Shown: positions 1 through 9,384, numbered from the stretch's first letter. The stretch is 64,000 bases of DNA from JABSSA01 sp039975755 (GCA_039975755.1 JBDWGM010000096.1:1-64000); one strand, 5' to 3'. Numbers and translations are program-made. Notes: generated by a model not told the origin, from the sequence alone.

Positions 1-905
1 GGCGCCCGCCGACGGATCAGATGGCGCAAGCGCGCCAGGGCCCATCCAGCCGTCCAGCACAGATTAGCGACCAGCAGCCCCAAACGACCATGTGCCTGAT
101 AGAAAAACCGCGAGCGTGAACGCCAGTAATATTCAGGCAGACGTGCACGGGTTTGCTGTGAAGACACCAGCGTGCCGCTGCCTCCTCCTACATGTGCGGC
201 CTGTGCCTGCGCCACCAAAGCAGGTGTCCATCCTGCGCGTGCGGCGCGCAGATTGTATTCGCAATCTTCGAAATAGAGGAAATAGCCCTCGTCCATGGGG
301 CCAATTGCATCGATCATTTCACGGCGCAGCAGAACGCATGCAAAGCTGACCCAGTCGATCTCGGCTGGCTTTGGATCAAGCGACAAAGGCACGTTCCAAC
401 GGTCAAACGCCCGTGTGACGGGCCCGCTTTGCGCCCCGCGGATCAGTTCACTGAAGGCTGTGTGCCAGCGAAAGCAACTGATCTGGGCTGTCCCATCTGC
501 CTCTTCCAGACGAGGGACAAAACGCCCTGCTTTGGGATGCGCCTGTGTGGCCGCAAGCAAGGGTGCAAAAAAGCCCGGACGCAGCAATGCATCAGAATTC
601 AGCACGAGAACAAATTCGCTGCGGCTGGCGGCGATGCCTTGATTGTGTCCACCAGAAAAGCCAGAATTTGTCGGCGAGCGGATCAAGGTCACCTGTGCAC
701 TGACATCTTCTGCAGTGATCCAGTCTTCAATCTTATCGGCAGATCCATCCCCGGACGCGTTATCAACGACATATGTGTGAATGGTGATATCAGGCACATC
801 TGCGGCCGCTTGCAGAACAGAGCGGACACAATCAAGGGTCATCTCGGCGGTTCGGTAATTGATAATCGAAACCGAGATTTGCGGGGGAGACATATCTTGG
901 GTCAT
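1..905 (-). CDS. GT2 family glycosyltransferase, rhamnosyltransferase-like (3' end beyond window)
   Basis: My own translation of the minus strand from an ATG at 905 gives an open frame of 301 codons that runs off the left edge. The N-terminus has the GT-A layout of WbbL-type GT2 enzymes: SIINYRTAEMT near residue 14, VDNASGDGS near 47, NSGFSGGHNQG near 80, and a DxD-like NSDA near 103. An acceptor-side segment FLYFEDCEYNLRA near 220 and HVGGGSG near 248 follow. The family transfers rhamnose or another sugar from a nucleotide donor to a lipid-linked glycan on the cytoplasmic face. The start ATG overlaps the TGA of the upstream polymerase-like gene (ATGA), which implies translational coupling. 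The C-terminus is not visible, and substrate specificity is not readable from sequence. Confidence 0.87.
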   Translation of the reverse strand, partial: MTQDMSPPQISVSIINYRTAEMTLDCVRSVLQAAADVPDITIHTYVVDNASGDGSADKIEDWITAEDVSAQVTLIRSPTNSGFSGGHNQGIAASRSEFVLVLNSDALLRPGFFAPLLAATQAHPKAGRFVPRLEEADGTAQISCFRWHTAFSELIRGAQSGPVTRAFDRWNVPLSLDPKPAEIDWVSFACVLLRREMIDAIGPMDEGYFLYFEDCEYNLRAARAGWTPALVAQAQAAHVGGGSGTLVSSQQTRARLPEYYWRSRSRFFYQAHGRLGLLVANLCWTAGWALARLRHLIRRRA

Positions 906-2416
906 GAACTTTTGGACAAATTGGTCCTGAGACTGCGGGCATATGATGAGCCGGGTATCATATCCGGCGCGGGCGCTTTTGGGCCTCGCCGGCGGTACTT
1001 ATGTGGCATCCGCGTATAGGGAGACTCGGACTCGATCAGATCGGTTTCCACCTCATCCGGAGTGTTCTCGGTGACACGGGCATATTCCAGACGTCCCCAC
1101 AAAGACCCCGCCGCCATCCAAAGGGCCGTGGTCAGGGATGAATTGGGAACAAGCTCAATCATCCAGACCGCAGTGATCAAGGCCAGCGCCGCCCCTTCTG
1201 GCCCAATCTCGTATCGTCGCCGGCGCAAGAAAAGCAATACAACCGGCAAACCGAGCAACATAAATTCAGACAGATATCGCACCCAACCGCCACCTGTGAT
1301 GGCAATCGTCCAATAGCCATCGGTGATGGTCGTGTTGGCACCGTTTTCTTCATAGACCCTGTTGCGCCCCCAGCCGCCCCAACCGAACAGAGGGCGCTTA
1401 GATGCATGATCCAGCAGACGTTCCTCGTTAAATAACCGTGTTCCCATAGACGCGCCGCGAGATGCATCAAAGTTGGTGGCCGTGGTCTGAAGCCAGTTGA
1501 TTGGGAGGATCCCTGCGCCGCGGCTGATGGGATAAAAAATCACCAAGACCGCGACAACGGCCGCGACAAGAAGTTGACCTCGCGTGCCCAGGAAAAACAC
1601 AACAGGCGTAAAGAGGATCGACAAGATCAGTGCACCCAGCGAATTGGACAAAACCAACGTCATGAAAAGCCACAGCGCCGCCAACAAATATTTGCTGCGC
1701 TCGCTTCCTTTGTGCATCCGCATCAGAGCCGTGGCGGCCAAAATAGTGCCCATAAAGAACCCCGCCAGAACGAGTCCGTGCGATAGGAATACAAGCGGGC
1801 GGTACCCACCTCCGCGAATATGCTGAAGCCAGGAATGCGGGAAAAATCCATAGATCATGCGATTAAGCTGTGGCGACATACGAACTTCGTACAAAGCCAG
1901 CAGCGAATACCCCAAGGCCGCAACACATATGACAATCAAAAACCGGCGTTGTTGATCGGGGTGGCCCAGAAGTTTGCGCGCCAACAGTAAAGGCAACAAG
2001 ATAATGCCAGTCTGCATAACAAAGGAAAACGCATCATAAACCCGGAGTCCACGAATGTAGCGCGGCCCATAAGACAACGGATCCTGATTGGTCAGCACGG
2101 TCAGAAAACTACCGATAACGACGCCCGCAATCAGCAATTTTGGCAATCCACCGGCCGGGAACAGGCCTGGCAACGATGCCGGATCACTTGATTTGGGCCG
2201 CATCATGTAGACAAAAGCCAATACCGCAAGCGATGGAATCGAGTACTTTTCGAATGACGGCAACAAGGGGAAATCGATCCCCCCCTCGACCGGCAACAAC
2301 AGAAAACCACCCAAAAGACCCAACATCACAGCCAGGGGGCGGTCAAATTTCTGGAAGAGGATCAAGATAACAACAGGCCAAGAAAACAAGGCAAGTGTCG
2401 CAACTGAATTAGCCAT
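902..2416 (-). CDS. O-antigen ligase / polymerase (Wzy/WaaL-like) membrane protein
   Basis: A polytopic membrane protein of about 504 residues with roughly a dozen hydrophobic segments. A large periplasmic loop near residues 325-375 contains FGWGGWGRNRVYEENG, in the position of the conserved loop of Wzy/WaaL proteins. The charged C-terminal tail is cytoplasmic. Members polymerise lipid-linked repeat units or ligate glycans in the periplasm. I chose the ATG at 2416. The frame extends to a GTG at 2473, but the extra residues are not hydrophobic and that codon has no ribosome binding site. The gene is translationally coupled to the downstream GT2 gene and is divergent from the spike-like operon at 2680. 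Whether it is a polymerase or a ligase cannot be decided; a polymerase fits the surrounding polysaccharide genes better. Confidence 0.8.
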   Translation of the reverse strand: MANSVATLALFSWPVVILILFQKFDRPLAVMLGLLGGFLLLPVEGGIDFPLLPSFEKYSIPSLAVLAFVYMMRPKSSDPASLPGLFPAGGLPKLLIAGVVIGSFLTVLTNQDPLSYGPRYIRGLRVYDAFSFVMQTGIILLPLLLARKLLGHPDQQRRFLIVICVAALGYSLLALYEVRMSPQLNRMIYGFFPHSWLQHIRGGGYRPLVFLSHGLVLAGFFMGTILAATALMRMHKGSERSKYLLAALWLFMTLVLSNSLGALILSILFTPVVFFLGTRGQLLVAAVVAVLVIFYPISRGAGILPINWLQTTATNFDASRGASMGTRLFNEERLLDHASKRPLFGWGGWGRNRVYEENGANTTITDGYWTIAITGGGWVRYLSEFMLLGLPVVLLFLRRRRYEIGPEGAALALITAVWMIELVPNSSLTTALWMAAGSLWGRLEYARVTENTPDEVETDLIESESPYTRMPHKYRRRGPKAPAPDMIPGSSYARSLRTNLSKSS

Positions 2417-2679
2417 GGCAGGCGATCCAACCCTCTGTATTCTAAACAAAATACCTTGCAGACTTAAATCCACGGTCTGCCTAGGTGCCGTCTTACACCA
2501 GATGCCCCCTCAGAGACAACGGATCCTGCAAAATAAGCCCCTCATAGGCATGCGTACGCCGCATCAAAGTAATCCGCAACGTTCGCAGGTCTAGGGCGGT
2601 ATTAAGGCTTTTAAAAGACCTTCCACGCGTCGCATCCGCTCTCTCGGGTGCTGCCATCTCAGGGAAGGGAATTATTCCA

Positions 2680-2940
2680 TTGGCTGATACATTCGCTGAT
2701 TACGCACCGGGTCTTGAAAGCCCAGCCACACATCTCGTTGCAGTAACCCCCAGTGACACGGTCGATCTGACCTTTGTCAGCCGGGCCATCAATGTCGGGC
2801 AAAGCGGGTATGTCCGCCTAACGACCACGGGCGGAGAAACCGAAACGATTTATATTGCAGCCGGTGGGGCCTTCCCGATCAGGGCCACACGTGTGTGGGC
2901 CACCGGGACAACAGCTGCAGCACTGGTGGTGCTTTACTGA
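2680..2940 (+). CDS. GTA/phage head-spike base protein (RCAP_rcc01079-like)
   Basis: An 86-residue protein starting MADTFADYAPGLESPATH and ending IRATRVWATGTTAAALVVLY. This pattern, a DYAPGL..SPA opening, V.PSD..DL, then RA..VG..G and a P(I/V)R..RVWATGTTA close, is what I recognise from the small spike-base proteins beside Rhodobacterales gene transfer agent genes (head spike base Rcc01079). The start is a TTG with an excellent upstream AGGGAAGGGA at 2661-2670. There is no signal peptide. It is the first gene of a four-gene operon, and its TGA overlaps the next ATG by one base. By analogy it would form the base attaching a spike to a capsid vertex. The family call rests on recalled pattern similarity and needs a profile search. 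Confidence 0.75.
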   Translation: MADTFADYAPGLESPATHLVAVTPSDTVDLTFVSRAINVGQSGYVRLTTTGGETETIYIAAGGAFPIRATRVWATGTTAAALVVLY

Positions 2941-4241
2941 TGTCATCAATCGGGATCAGCCTTGGGTTGGCGCAATCAATCGTACCCGATGATCTGGGCC
3001 CGCAAGCCCCCCCCGTGCTATTTGTGCCATCAGCTGCGGCTGATCTGCAAATCAACGGGGACGCGGTTCAGATCGATGTCAACGCCCCGATCAGCCTTGC
3101 CGGGCCTTATGCCACCACATTGTCTGCGTTGGCGATCGCACCAGTTAATCTGGTTGCCCCACATTTGTCCGGCCCGGTTGGGGAAGGGCAAAGCATCAGT
3201 CTGGACACGGGGCTTTGGGCATATGACACAACCCGCCCTGCCCCTACATTGACCTTGCAATGGCACCGCAATGGCAGTGACATTCCCGGTGCGATCGCCC
3301 CAAGCTATGTGGTGACACAAGCAGATGTCGGTCAAACGCTGGCGTGTTCCATCACGGCCACGCAGCCCGACCGCGACGCCGTAACCTTGGTTTCAAACAC
3401 TGTGGTTGCGCAAGGCAAGACGATTGTTTTCAGCTTGCTGGGACAATCAAACATGGTGGGGTGGGACACATTTGACGACGGCGCTGGATATCCATCCGGC
3501 ACCTTGCAAGTCGCCCGGACGGGACGTGCGTCTGGCGGCATTAATGGTGAACTGGTTACCGCAGACCATCTGTTGGATCATCACAATGGCAATGCGTCGT
3601 TCATGGGTCTCGCCCTACAATTCAGCATCGATTACAAGGCCGCGCACCCTCACGATACGGTGGTTCTTGTGCCCGATGCTCGGGGGTCAACCGGATTGGC
3701 CTCAGGCGATTGGAACCCCGGTGATGTCTACTATGACATGGCGGTGGCGCGTCTGAATACACTGTTTGCCGCCCATCCCGAATTCGTCATGGGCGGCTTT
3801 CTGTGGCATCAGGGAGAAAGTGATGCAGGCAGTGCAGCTGATGCCACCGCCTACCCCGCAGCCCTCGACACTATGCTGACACAGATCCGTTTGGATGTGA
3901 GCGCTGCGGATGCAACAACCCCTGTCGTCTTAGGTGGCATGGTCCCGTCTTGGGTGGCCGGTGATGTCAATCGACAAACCGTACAAGACGCGCTTGGAAC
4001 AACGCCTGCACGACTGGCTTATACAGGCTTTGCCCCAAGCACAGGGCTTGCGGCCAATTCGGACGGGATTCACTTTAACGCAGCATCCCTGCGGGATTTG
4101 GGCACGCGCTATTTAAGTGCACTGGACGCAGCCCGCACCAATACAGACCCCCACGGATCAACCTGGCACATCACCGGGACCACAATCCAATCCGCGCCTT
4201 CTGTCACTGCTCCGGCAGTTACAGGCAGCGTGATCAATTAA
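2940..4241 (+). CDS. SGNH / sialate O-acetylesterase-like spike protein
   Basis: A 433-residue protein starting at the ATG that overlaps the preceding stop (TGATG). Residues about 1-65 form an unassigned N-terminal segment. Residues about 69-158 form an Ig-like module that recurs in the next gene. An SGNH hydrolase domain of the SASA type follows: block I LLGQSNMVGWD with nucleophile Ser170, a WHQGESDA block near residue 290, and block V DGIHF with Asp375 and His378. These enzymes remove O-acyl groups from glycans. The protein has no signal peptide, which fits a virion-type component better than a secreted enzyme. In an operon with a spike-base gene, it is plausibly a spike enzyme that trims acetyl groups from a capsule. 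Role is inferred; the hydrolase fold is well supported. Confidence 0.8.
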   Translation: MSSIGISLGLAQSIVPDDLGPQAPPVLFVPSAAADLQINGDAVQIDVNAPISLAGPYATTLSALAIAPVNLVAPHLSGPVGEGQSISLDTGLWAYDTTRPAPTLTLQWHRNGSDIPGAIAPSYVVTQADVGQTLACSITATQPDRDAVTLVSNTVVAQGKTIVFSLLGQSNMVGWDTFDDGAGYPSGTLQVARTGRASGGINGELVTADHLLDHHNGNASFMGLALQFSIDYKAAHPHDTVVLVPDARGSTGLASGDWNPGDVYYDMAVARLNTLFAAHPEFVMGGFLWHQGESDAGSAADATAYPAALDTMLTQIRLDVSAADATTPVVLGGMVPSWVAGDVNRQTVQDALGTTPARLAYTGFAPSTGLAANSDGIHFNAASLRDLGTRYLSALDAARTNTDPHGSTWHITGTTIQSAPSVTAPAVTGSVIN

Positions 4242-4251
4242 GGATCCAAAC

Positions 4252-5742
4252 ATGCCTATATTTTCATTCCGCAACACTGCAACAGACGAGATCACCGAAC
4301 TGACTGGCCCCGTGCCCTTTGATGTCAGTGGCATGCTGCCCGCAGGCACCTATGCTGTGCGCGCCCTATCTGATGAAGCAGGCGCCACGATTACAATAGC
4401 GGCTCAGTCAACAACGCCTGGTCAGGTTACTGGGTTGGCTGTTTCCTCAGGCGATACCCAGAACACCTTGAACTGGGCGGCCCCTAACACTGGCAGTTCG
4501 CCTTTGACGGACTACATCATCGAAGTCGACAGCGGTTCTGGTTTTAACACGCTCGCAGATGGAACAGGCGTCGGGACCAGTTTTGTTCACAGCGGTCTGA
4601 CCAACGATACAACATACAGCTACCGCGTTTCGGCCCAGAATGCGAATGGGACCGGTCCTGTATCTAACACCGTCAGCGGCACGCCAACCGGTGAGTTTGT
4701 CATTGTAAGCAATGGCGACGGAACCTTCAGCTTCCAAAATTACGACGGGTCCAATTTCACTCTGGAAATCGAAGGGACCTCCTATGGCCCATTTAGTTTC
4801 AACCCCGCAGATCTGGCAACGGGTCCGGTCAATCTGATTGCCCCTCTGGCATCAGGCGCCGCGGATATTGGGGACACTGCCACCGTCACTGTCGGGGTCT
4901 GGGCCTATGACGACACCGGCCCTGTGCCCACGATCGGATATCAGTGGCAATTGGACGGTGAAAATCTTGGTGTGACCACTGACAGTTATCAGGCCGAAGC
5001 CGCAGGTCTGCTGACGGCAGAGGTGACAGTCGACCAAGCGGGCTTTGGGGCACGCACGGAACCGTCCAATGCGCTCAGCATTGCAGGGGCGGGCATACAA
5101 CCCGAAGCGGCCATGGTCGCACATTGGCTCTTTGGAAACGACAACGCAGGTCTTGCAGATCTAAAATCCGGAGCAACGCCCATCATCACCGGCAGCGGCA
5201 TTGAAAGCACCAGCGACAATGCCATTCGCCTCACAGGCGCCGGATCGGGGTTGTTGTCCAATGTGGCCGAAACCGCAGATTGCACCTGGATCGCCGTCAT
5301 CAACCGCACAAATGCCAACACCATTCTGGGGGGCACAAAAACACCCCCCAACGGATCAGCCGGGTTTGTCCCTTTCCTGATCGGCCCGGATGATCTTTAT
5401 GTGCGCCGCCTAAATGGCGCAGGCGATCAAACCGAACTTATAACAGCGTCCCTGCCAGATGGATGGGTCTTCCTTGGTATTTCGGCCAGCGCGGCCGGAG
5501 ATGAGCTGTTCTTTGTCGGCGATCAATCCGGAGCACAGGTAATCAGTGGCACTCCGGGGCGCGGTGTCCTACCGTCACAGATGCTATGTCTGGGTGGTTC
5601 AAACTACACCACGGGTTTCACAAATGATTTCGAATGCGCTGAATGGATGATATCGAACAATTTTACGGGCGCCGTCGAAATGGAAGCCATTTATCAGCGC
5701 AGCCTCGCACGGCTCGGAGGTCGTGGAATCTCGCTCACCTAA
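4252..5742 (+). CDS. modular FN3 / Ig-like / LamG-like fibre protein
   Basis: A 496-residue protein preceded by AAGGATCC at a good distance from its ATG. After a short N-terminal beta-rich segment, a fibronectin type III domain spans about residues 55-143, ending with the usual YSYRVSAQNANGTGP and SGTPTG. An Ig-like module at about 193-280 is clearly related to one in the preceding gene: both have VNL(V/I)AP, a VWAYD/LWAYD strand and QW. A concanavalin/LamG-like domain follows from about residue 285 (MVAHWLFGND, then TWIAVINRT). No signal peptide or anchor is visible. These modules are typical of glycan-binding fibres. Inferred role: structural or binding part of the spike encoded by this operon. 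A surface adhesin exported another way is the alternative. Confidence 0.7.
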   Translation: MPIFSFRNTATDEITELTGPVPFDVSGMLPAGTYAVRALSDEAGATITIAAQSTTPGQVTGLAVSSGDTQNTLNWAAPNTGSSPLTDYIIEVDSGSGFNTLADGTGVGTSFVHSGLTNDTTYSYRVSAQNANGTGPVSNTVSGTPTGEFVIVSNGDGTFSFQNYDGSNFTLEIEGTSYGPFSFNPADLATGPVNLIAPLASGAADIGDTATVTVGVWAYDDTGPVPTIGYQWQLDGENLGVTTDSYQAEAAGLLTAEVTVDQAGFGARTEPSNALSIAGAGIQPEAAMVAHWLFGNDNAGLADLKSGATPIITGSGIESTSDNAIRLTGAGSGLLSNVAETADCTWIAVINRTNANTILGGTKTPPNGSAGFVPFLIGPDDLYVRRLNGAGDQTELITASLPDGWVFLGISASAAGDELFFVGDQSGAQVISGTPGRGVLPSQMLCLGGSNYTTGFTNDFECAEWMISNNFTGAVEMEAIYQRSLARLGGRGISLT

Positions 5743-5775
5743 AAAACACTAGTTGAGTATAAAGGAGCATGTAAA

Positions 5776-8022
5776 ATGGCACGTTTTGGATTTTTTGGAC
5801 TTTCGACCGGCGATTCCGTGCGCCTAACGGCAGGCACGCGCGAAGCACAGACAGGGGCCGAGGGGTGGGGTGCAAATGGCCCCAACGCGACGATTCAGGT
5901 GCGTCGCAGTGATCTACAGGTCGCCCCTGAAGGTATGAATTTCGAGGTTGTCCTTGAACACTTCGACACCCCAGGGCCCAGCTCTGCAACGGGAAGCTAT
6001 GATCCACAATTCCACGACATTCATTACGTCTGGAACTTCGGAGATCCCGGCAAAACCTATGACCGGCCTGCCCACATTCTGCCCGAACACCGCGACGCCA
6101 ATATCGCTTACGGACCGCTTGCCACGCATGTCTATGACACTCCGGGGACCTATACCGTCACGGTCGACATCATCGAACCCGTCTCGGGCAAAACAGCCCA
6201 AGCCACTCTGGACGTGACCATTGGCAATCCAGACACACAATTCCCCGGGTTCCGAACGCTCTATGTCGATCCGGACGGAGATTTTTCCGGCGCACCCGCT
6301 GGGGCACAACTGTTTGATGATCTGCAAGCTGCCTTTGAACGTACGGGTCAGACCTCAAGTGATCTGGATTACTTCCGGATCATACTGAACCGAGGGAAAG
6401 TATATTCTGGCTTTACCGGTGCGCAGATGCGCTCGAGCTGGAAAAATTTTTACTGGTGTGCCGCTCCAGGGGCCGGAGCGCGTCCGCTGGTTCAATGTGT
6501 CTATGAGAGTGGCGATCGACCATCCGCGATAGAGGATCAAACCAGCCACAGCAATATCGGCAAGATGACCGATATCAACATCTCTGGGATAGACTTTGAG
6601 GGCGTTTGGAACAGCCGGCTCGAAGAACCACTGGACCAGAACATCAACTTTCTGATCCACCGCACAAACCGCTGCACATATCTGAGCATACATGATTGCA
6701 CCGGCAGTGGTTTTAGCACCTTCGTGGCAGACCAAAGCGCTGAAGGTTCAATGCCTGAAGGCACTTTTGTTGACGTACACACAAACGTTCTAAGTGACCT
6801 CGCAATCACCAACTGGCAGAATTTTGCAATCTATATGGATCGTTGGAGTTCCTGCGGGATGGTGGGTTGTTCCTTCGTTCAAGATGTCGAGGCAATGTCA
6901 GGGGGCGGCAAGGGCCTTGGGCACAATGAACATGGGCCTATACGTATTCATGGCGGACAAGGATGTGTTATTGATGCCTGTGATATCTTCAGCCGCAATG
7001 GCTGGTTCCCCAATATCGTAGGCATGCATACCGTGCAGCCCGGTATCCGTTGGAACCAGGTGTCTTACTCAGACGCCAAATTGAACATGCAGCGGACCTT
7101 TGTCGAAAGCCCCGGCTTGCCACTGGCAATCACAGGGCTAGCACCAGATCCAGTAGCGCACAACGCCATTGTCGATAAATGTCACCTGATTGGCGGCGTG
7201 ATGACTCAGGAGATCATTCTCTGTCAGCACAGTGGGGTGACGGTGCGCAATTCAGTGCTGGTGCATCCTGATTGCGACCGATCAATACGTGGGGCTTTTG
7301 GTGTAAATTCCTTCGTCAAATGCGAATTGCGCGATGATGCAACACCTGGCACGGCTCAGGCACCGATCCGAATCTACAACAACGCTCTTGTTGATTTTTC
7401 AGACACCTCAGAAGGCGCAGCTGACGTGCCAGACTTCCGTTTGTTTGGCGATCCGACCTTTGCCGCCGTTGAGGCCTCCAACAACCTGCGCTATCTGCCC
7501 AACCGTGGTGAAACCGATCATGCAATCGACCTATCGACCATGTTCGAACCGCGCTACACAGATTACCGCGATTATTTCCATCCGCATCAAAGCACCCTCG
7601 ACAGCGATGTCGCTCCGGGTGAGTCCGTCTTTGTGCCTTACTCAGATTTCGGACCCACTTGGTCCCGATCTGATTTCACCACCGGCAGTGCAGATGAACG
7701 GTATCAACCCGAGCTGAATGCGGGCGGCAACCGCAAACATGAAGAAGATTTTGTTTTAAGCTTCTCAGAGACCGGAATCACGATAGACAACATAGGCACA
7801 GCCACATGGCCTGCAGGGGGCAATCGTATCATTGTTCCCGTCACCTCAGACGTTCACATCAGGCCAGAATTTGGCAGTGCGCCGGGGTCTATCGTGCGGG
7901 CCCAGCCCACCCCATCATCAACTGCAGTAGGCGCCGCACTCAGCGGATTGACCGCTGTGGACGACATGTTGGGCCGGGTCAGACCCGCCTATCCGTCCAT
8001 CGGGGCCTATGAACTGCCCTGA
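5776..8022 (+). CDS. PKD-domain / right-handed beta-helix tailspike-like protein
   Basis: A 748-residue protein with AAAGGAG nine bases upstream of its ATG. Residues about 40-150 form a PKD-like domain (HDIHYVWNFGDPG, then HVYDTPGTYTVTVDI). From about 155 the sequence switches to the short, irregular beta-strand coils of a right-handed parallel beta-helix (LYVDPDGDFSGAPAG, ISGIDFEGVW, VIDACDIFSRNGW), the architecture of phage tailspikes and polysaccharide lyases/hydrolases. A C-terminal cap region includes DMLGRVRPAYPSIGAYE, an ending common to such beta-helix proteins. No signal peptide is seen. It is the last gene of the operon, followed by a strong terminator. Substrate and activity are unknown; binding or depolymerising the capsule or EPS is inferred. 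Confidence 0.72.
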   Translation: MARFGFFGLSTGDSVRLTAGTREAQTGAEGWGANGPNATIQVRRSDLQVAPEGMNFEVVLEHFDTPGPSSATGSYDPQFHDIHYVWNFGDPGKTYDRPAHILPEHRDANIAYGPLATHVYDTPGTYTVTVDIIEPVSGKTAQATLDVTIGNPDTQFPGFRTLYVDPDGDFSGAPAGAQLFDDLQAAFERTGQTSSDLDYFRIILNRGKVYSGFTGAQMRSSWKNFYWCAAPGAGARPLVQCVYESGDRPSAIEDQTSHSNIGKMTDINISGIDFEGVWNSRLEEPLDQNINFLIHRTNRCTYLSIHDCTGSGFSTFVADQSAEGSMPEGTFVDVHTNVLSDLAITNWQNFAIYMDRWSSCGMVGCSFVQDVEAMSGGGKGLGHNEHGPIRIHGGQGCVIDACDIFSRNGWFPNIVGMHTVQPGIRWNQVSYSDAKLNMQRTFVESPGLPLAITGLAPDPVAHNAIVDKCHLIGGVMTQEIILCQHSGVTVRNSVLVHPDCDRSIRGAFGVNSFVKCELRDDATPGTAQAPIRIYNNALVDFSDTSEGAADVPDFRLFGDPTFAAVEASNNLRYLPNRGETDHAIDLSTMFEPRYTDYRDYFHPHQSTLDSDVAPGESVFVPYSDFGPTWSRSDFTTGSADERYQPELNAGGNRKHEEDFVLSFSETGITIDNIGTATWPAGGNRIIVPVTSDVHIRPEFGSAPGSIVRAQPTPSSTAVGAALSGLTAVDDMLGRVRPAYPSIGAYELP

Positions 8023-8056
8023 TCATCACGACCCTCAGGCTTTACTTCGGCGCACA

Positions 8057-8083
8057 CGCCCCGCATAAGCGGGGCGTTTTTTT
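8057..8083 (+). terminator. Rho-independent terminator of the spike-like operon
   Basis: An 8-bp perfect GC stem (CGCCCCGC / GCGGGGCG, 8057-8064 and 8069-8076) with an ATAA loop is followed by seven T. It lies 34 bases after the beta-helix gene and closes the four-gene operon before the next glycosyltransferase. Confidence 0.92.
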
Positions 8084-8098
8084 ATGTATTCGGAAGTC

Positions 8099-9346
8099 AT
8101 GTCACACACCGCCCCTGCCCGTATCGCTTATCTGGCCGCTGAATATCCGGCGGTTTCGCATACGTTCATCCTGCGCGAGGTCGCAGCCCTGCGCCGCCTT
8201 GGGCTTGAGGTCGAAACCTGTTCCATCCGCCGCACCGATCCGGTTCACCACAAAGGCGACGCCGAAGCCGCCGAAGGCAAACGCACCTTTCACGTGCTGA
8301 ACACCGCGCGCAATCCAAAGGCGCTGTTGGCCGCCCAAAAGCCCGCATTGACCCAACCCAAAACCTATTTCAGCGCTCTGCGCCGGGCCTGGGGCATGCG
8401 CGCACCGGGGATCAAGGCCGCTCTGTATCAACTGATCTACTTTGCCGAAGCCACCGTGCTGGCACGTCATTTACAAACCACAGGCATCACACATCTGCAT
8501 GGGCACTTCGCCAATGCCTCGGCCACCGTAACAATGCTGGCCGCAGAACTGGCCGACATCCCCTTCAGCTTTACCTTGCATGGACCGTCCGACCTGACCG
8601 ACCCTGCCCGTTGGCGGCTGGATCTCAAGGTCGCACGCGCGGCGTTTGTGTCCTGCATCAGCTATTACGCCCGCAGTCAGGCCATGCTGGCCGCGCATCC
8701 TGACCATTGGGACAAGCTGAAAATCATCCATTGCGGTGTCGAACCCAGCCGCTATGCCCCCGCAGAAACCCCCAATACTGCCCCCGAGATCGTCTTTGTC
8801 GGACGTCTGGCCGCTGTCAAAGGCGTGCGCCTGCTGTTTGATGCGTTTCAAACCGCCCGCGAAACCGTGCCCGATCTGCGCCTGACCCTTGTGGGGGACG
8901 GCCCCGATCGCGCTGCATTAGAAACCGCAGCCGCCCCGTTGGGGGACGCGGTGACCTTTGCCGGATACCAGACACAAGACGCCGTGGCCGATATTCTGGC
9001 CCGCTCTGACATGATGGTCTTGCCCAGCTTTGCCGAAGGCGTTCCCGTGGTGTTGATGGAGGCGATGGCCAGCCAAATCCCAGTGATCGCCACCCGTGTG
9101 GCCGGTGTGGCCGAACTGGTCCAAGACGGCACCAGCGGCTTTGTTCTGGCCCCCGGAGACGTTGATGCATTGGCCCGCGCCATCGTCACACTGGCCCAAA
9201 ACCCCGCCCGCCGCACGGCTATGGGCCAAGCAGGACGCGCGCAGATCGAAGCGGATTTTGCCATCGACGGCGAAGCCCACCGTCTGGCAGCCTTGTTCCG
9301 CGGCACCCACCCAGATCATCCGCGCCCGGATAGAGATACGTTTTAA
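8099..9346 (+). CDS. GT4 family glycosyltransferase
   Basis: A 415-residue GT-B enzyme. The N-terminal Rossmann half begins ARIAYLAAEYPAVSHTFILREVAAL, the usual opening of colanic-acid/EPS GT4 enzymes. The C-terminal donor-binding half has IVFVGRLAAVKG near residue 235, LVGDGPDR near 267 and the E(x)7E motif FAEGVPVVLMEAMA near 311. It transfers a sugar from a nucleotide donor in the cytoplasm. I place the start at ATG 8099. An in-frame ATG at 8084 lies directly after the T-run of the preceding terminator and is less likely. Neither has a strong ribosome binding site. Specificity is unknown. Confidence 0.87.
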   Translation: MSHTAPARIAYLAAEYPAVSHTFILREVAALRRLGLEVETCSIRRTDPVHHKGDAEAAEGKRTFHVLNTARNPKALLAAQKPALTQPKTYFSALRRAWGMRAPGIKAALYQLIYFAEATVLARHLQTTGITHLHGHFANASATVTMLAAELADIPFSFTLHGPSDLTDPARWRLDLKVARAAFVSCISYYARSQAMLAAHPDHWDKLKIIHCGVEPSRYAPAETPNTAPEIVFVGRLAAVKGVRLLFDAFQTARETVPDLRLTLVGDGPDRAALETAAAPLGDAVTFAGYQTQDAVADILARSDMMVLPSFAEGVPVVLMEAMASQIPVIATRVAGVAELVQDGTSGFVLAPGDVDALARAIVTLAQNPARRTAMGQAGRAQIEADFAIDGEAHRLAALFRGTHPDHPRPDRDTF

Positions 9347-9384
9347 AAGACCAGTGCTGATTGAGATCACATGAGGGCTGGGGG

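Noticed and set aside
192..1019. 275-codon open frame on the plus strand
   Set aside because: It is the complement of a clear GT2 glycosyltransferase and the end of the polymerase-like gene; its Cys/Arg-rich product has no domain.
2680..8083. Interpretation as a prophage
   Set aside because: No terminase, portal, capsid, tail, integrase or lysis gene lies anywhere nearby; only spike-type proteins are present.
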